Shown: positions 5,121-6,061 of the stretch, in pieces
How the letters are laid out: every line of letters begins with the position of its first letter
Position numbering within the stretch: the first letter of the stretch is position 1
Notes under the pieces: generated by a model
Told to the model about the DNA's origin: nothing
The model's database searches: none
What the model saw: the letters and a program-made list of their open reading frames with translations, nothing else
Translations under genes and position numbers: made by a program
DNA from: CAZHZT01 sp964537285
Lineage (GTDB): Bacteria > Bacteroidota > Bacteroidia > Chitinophagales > Saprospiraceae
Direction: 5' to 3'
Length of the DNA: 6,061 bases
Assembly: GCA_964537285.1 (NCBI GenBank)
Contig: CAZHZT010000200.1
Span: 1 to 6,061, forward strand

Positions 5121-5531
5121 CTATTTCGTCAAGTACGATTTCGCACTCATTACTGGTATTCTCGAACTCCTAAAGTCTTTTAAATTTCGAGTGATTATTA
5201 TTTTTGCCTCATTCTCTATTGCTGAATAATATTGTAATCCGTCTTCAAAGTCCTTGAACGACGTATCATGTAACGATAATTCCAATACTTTATCTGTTAA
5301 ATCTGCTACAGTCACCAGTACTTTGAGCTTCGATAATATTTCTCTCGCCATTGCTGAAGTATTCAATTTTGATAGTACATAATTCGTGTTTGCAAAACTT
5401 AACGAGGAAACAACCAATTCCACTTCTTTCTTGTCGGCAAGTGAAAATAATTTAGCCGCTTCTTCATAAAAGGGTTCTCGTTTAGCCAGTAAATCCAAAA
5501 TGATATTCGTATCTATAAACAGTTTTTTCAT
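5121..5531 (-). CDS. vapC: PIN-domain ribonuclease toxin (VapC-like)
   Basis: The 136-residue product is a complete PIN domain: FIDTNIILDLL (5-15) with metal-binding Asp7, then Asp97 in DFEDGLQYYSA (94-104), and a final TRNLKDF (114-120) with Asp119. PIN toxins are Mg-dependent single-strand-specific ribonucleases that usually cut tRNA or rRNA and stop growth when the antitoxin is lost. The acidic residue normally found in the helix after strand 2 is not obvious; SSLSFANTNYVL has Asn in that place, as may be usual for this subfamily. The start overlaps the antitoxin stop in ATGA, so the two are translationally coupled. The stop lies only 23 nt from the 3' end of the convergent intron. Confidence 0.93.
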   Translation of the reverse strand: MKKLFIDTNIILDLLAKREPFYEEAAKLFSLADKKEVELVVSSLSFANTNYVLSKLNTSAMAREILSKLKVLVTVADLTDKVLELSLHDTSFKDFEDGLQYYSAIENEAKIIITRNLKDFRSSRIPVMSAKSYLTK

Positions 5532-5773
5532 CGGTACTTCTCCATTAAATAGTCAGCGTATTCATCTCGAACATCAAATTTGGAAGGTAATTCAACTACT
5601 CCGCTTAAACTTTCTACTAACGGAGTGATTTTGACCGATTTAGTTTGATTCGTAGTCACCGATCTCAAGTATGCTTCTATCAATTTAGAGAGACTGATTT
5701 GATTCTCTTTTGCAAATATTTTGGCATTCGCAATCACCTGTTCATTGAGACTAATTGTTAATTTTTTATCCAT
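5528..5773 (-). CDS. Antitoxin of the PIN toxin, ribbon-helix-helix-like (DUF6364 type)
   Basis: The 81-residue product starts MDKKLTISLNEQVIANAKIF, a beta strand followed by a helix. This matches ribbon-helix-helix DNA-binding antitoxins in which the strand inserts in the major groove. SLSKLIEAYLRSV (27-39) forms the second helix. The C-terminal half, ending DEYADYLMEKYR, is the likely toxin-binding tail. The gene precedes and overlaps the toxin by 4 nt, the normal order for type II systems. It should neutralise the toxin and, with it, repress the operon through the sites just upstream. The match to the DUF6364 family is from memory of its N-terminal pattern. Confidence 0.88.
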   Translation of the reverse strand: MDKKLTISLNEQVIANAKIFAKENQISLSKLIEAYLRSVTTNQTKSVKITPLVESLSGVVELPSKFDVRDEYADYLMEKYR

Positions 5774-5775
5774 CT

Positions 5776-5818
5776 CTTTTTACGTATAAAATTAGCATTT
5801 TTTCACGTAAATAGCAAA
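5776..5818 (-). promoter_or_regulatory. Promoter and direct-repeat operators of the toxin-antitoxin operon
   Basis: On the minus strand TTTG (5815-5818) and TAATTTTA (5787-5794) form the -33/-7 pair with a 20-nt spacer. TACGTgAAAAA and TACGTaAAAAG occur 23 bp apart, one between the promoter elements and one just below -7, ending near the ATG at 5773. Such paired short sites suit a ribbon-helix-helix repressor. Confidence 0.55.
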
Positions 5819-5851
5819 CCTTTTTTTACTTTTATTTTATCACTTATGGCT

Positions 5852-5882
5852 AATGGGAGTTTGCGAAAAAACTCCATTTTTT
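5852..5882 (+). terminator. Terminator-like hairpin with T-run
   Basis: GGAGTTT (5856-5862) pairs with AAACTCC (5869-5875) around GCGAAA, extended by AAT/ATT across one bulged G and followed by six T. It is oriented to stop plus-strand transcription, yet no plus-strand gene ends here. It may block transcripts running antisense through the toxin-antitoxin operon from the intron side. Confidence 0.6.
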
Positions 5883-5949
5883 AGTCGCCTTAATTTCATA
5901 ACAGGCTGATTTCCAATGAACATTTTTTCAATTTCAATAGTTTTTTCAC

Positions 5950-6017
5950 AGTCTGACGGTTTGGCTATGCGACTGGCTGTAGCGAAGCAGGCTGGGCGCA
6001 TAGCTATTGTGTGTGCC
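5950..6017 (+). repeat. Hairpin site 3 (attC-like), possibly holding another intron start
   Basis: A perfect 8-bp stem GCTATGCG (5964-5971) with CGCATAGC (5997-6004) encloses a partly paired loop with CTG/CAG (5973-5975 with 5988-5990). Two nucleotides later comes TTGTGTGTGCC (6007-6017), at the same spacing as in sites 1 and 2. The left flank GACGGTTTG matches GACAGTTTG of site 1. The sequence after 6017 does not clearly continue as the known intron, so this is either an unoccupied site, a truncated intron, or a different intron. Confidence 0.5.
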
Positions 6018-6061
6018 TTGAATGTACCTAGTTATTGCTTAATGCAAGATAAGCAATTTCC

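Noticed and set aside
5014..5229. Short plus-strand frame running from intron domain V into the toxin gene
   Set aside because: It crosses an intron boundary and is antisense to a clear PIN-domain gene.
1237..6017. CRISPR array
   Set aside because: The repeated units are kilobases apart, differ in sequence and enclose genes.

Overview
The window looks like accessory DNA from a member of the Bacteroidota, most probably a flavobacterium. It is A+T-rich. The three promoters I can pick out all follow the phylum's TTG / TAnnTTTG pattern, and strong Shine-Dalgarno sequences are absent. The proteins (Fic with a winged helix, an HxlR regulator, a short-signal lipoprotein, and a PIN toxin with a ribbon-helix-helix-like partner) are of types common in that phylum. 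This assignment is inference from sequence style, not from a database match.

Layout, left to right. (1) 50-1132, minus strand: a Fic-family AMP-transferase with its own promoter and a duplicated operator-like repeat. (2) 1237-1292: hairpin site 1, followed directly by a 156-nt, internally deleted group II intron (1293-1448). The 3' end of this intron supplies the last two codons and the stop of the next gene. (3) 1440-4377: a redox/stress-type module. It consists of a minus-strand HxlR regulator and a divergent plus-strand set of a tandem SnoaL-like lipoprotein, an SRPBCC-domain gene broken by a one-base frameshift, and a classical short-chain dehydrogenase. The regulator's palindromes lie over the divergent promoter. 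(4) 4400-4584: a 185-bp nearly symmetric hairpin element, then a strong terminator at 4589-4621. (5) 4650-4713: hairpin site 2, followed by a 385-nt ORF-less group II intron (4714-5098) that keeps a recognisable 5' end, domain V, domain VI and 3' end. (6) 5121-5773, minus strand: a PIN-toxin/antitoxin operon with its own operators. (7) 5964-6017: hairpin site 3, again running into a GTGTGTGCC sequence.

The most interesting feature is the relation between the three hairpin sites and the genes. The sites share little stem sequence but have the same architecture: a long stem, two nucleotides, then (T/G)TGTGTGTGCC. Each interval bounded by sites begins at its left end with the 3' end of a minus-strand gene. 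If the two introns are removed at their predicted boundaries, the flanking bases close an outer stem (for example GGCTAcAA with TT-TAGCC at site 2). This is how integron attC sites are built, and group IIC-attC introns are known to insert into the bottom strand of attC, opposite to the cassette genes, as the introns do here. My reading is a cassette array of integron-like type, carrying Fic, HxlR/SDR and toxin-antitoxin cassettes, whose recombination sites have been colonised by group II introns. No integrase and no intron-encoded reverse transcriptase lie in the window, so both would have to act in trans.
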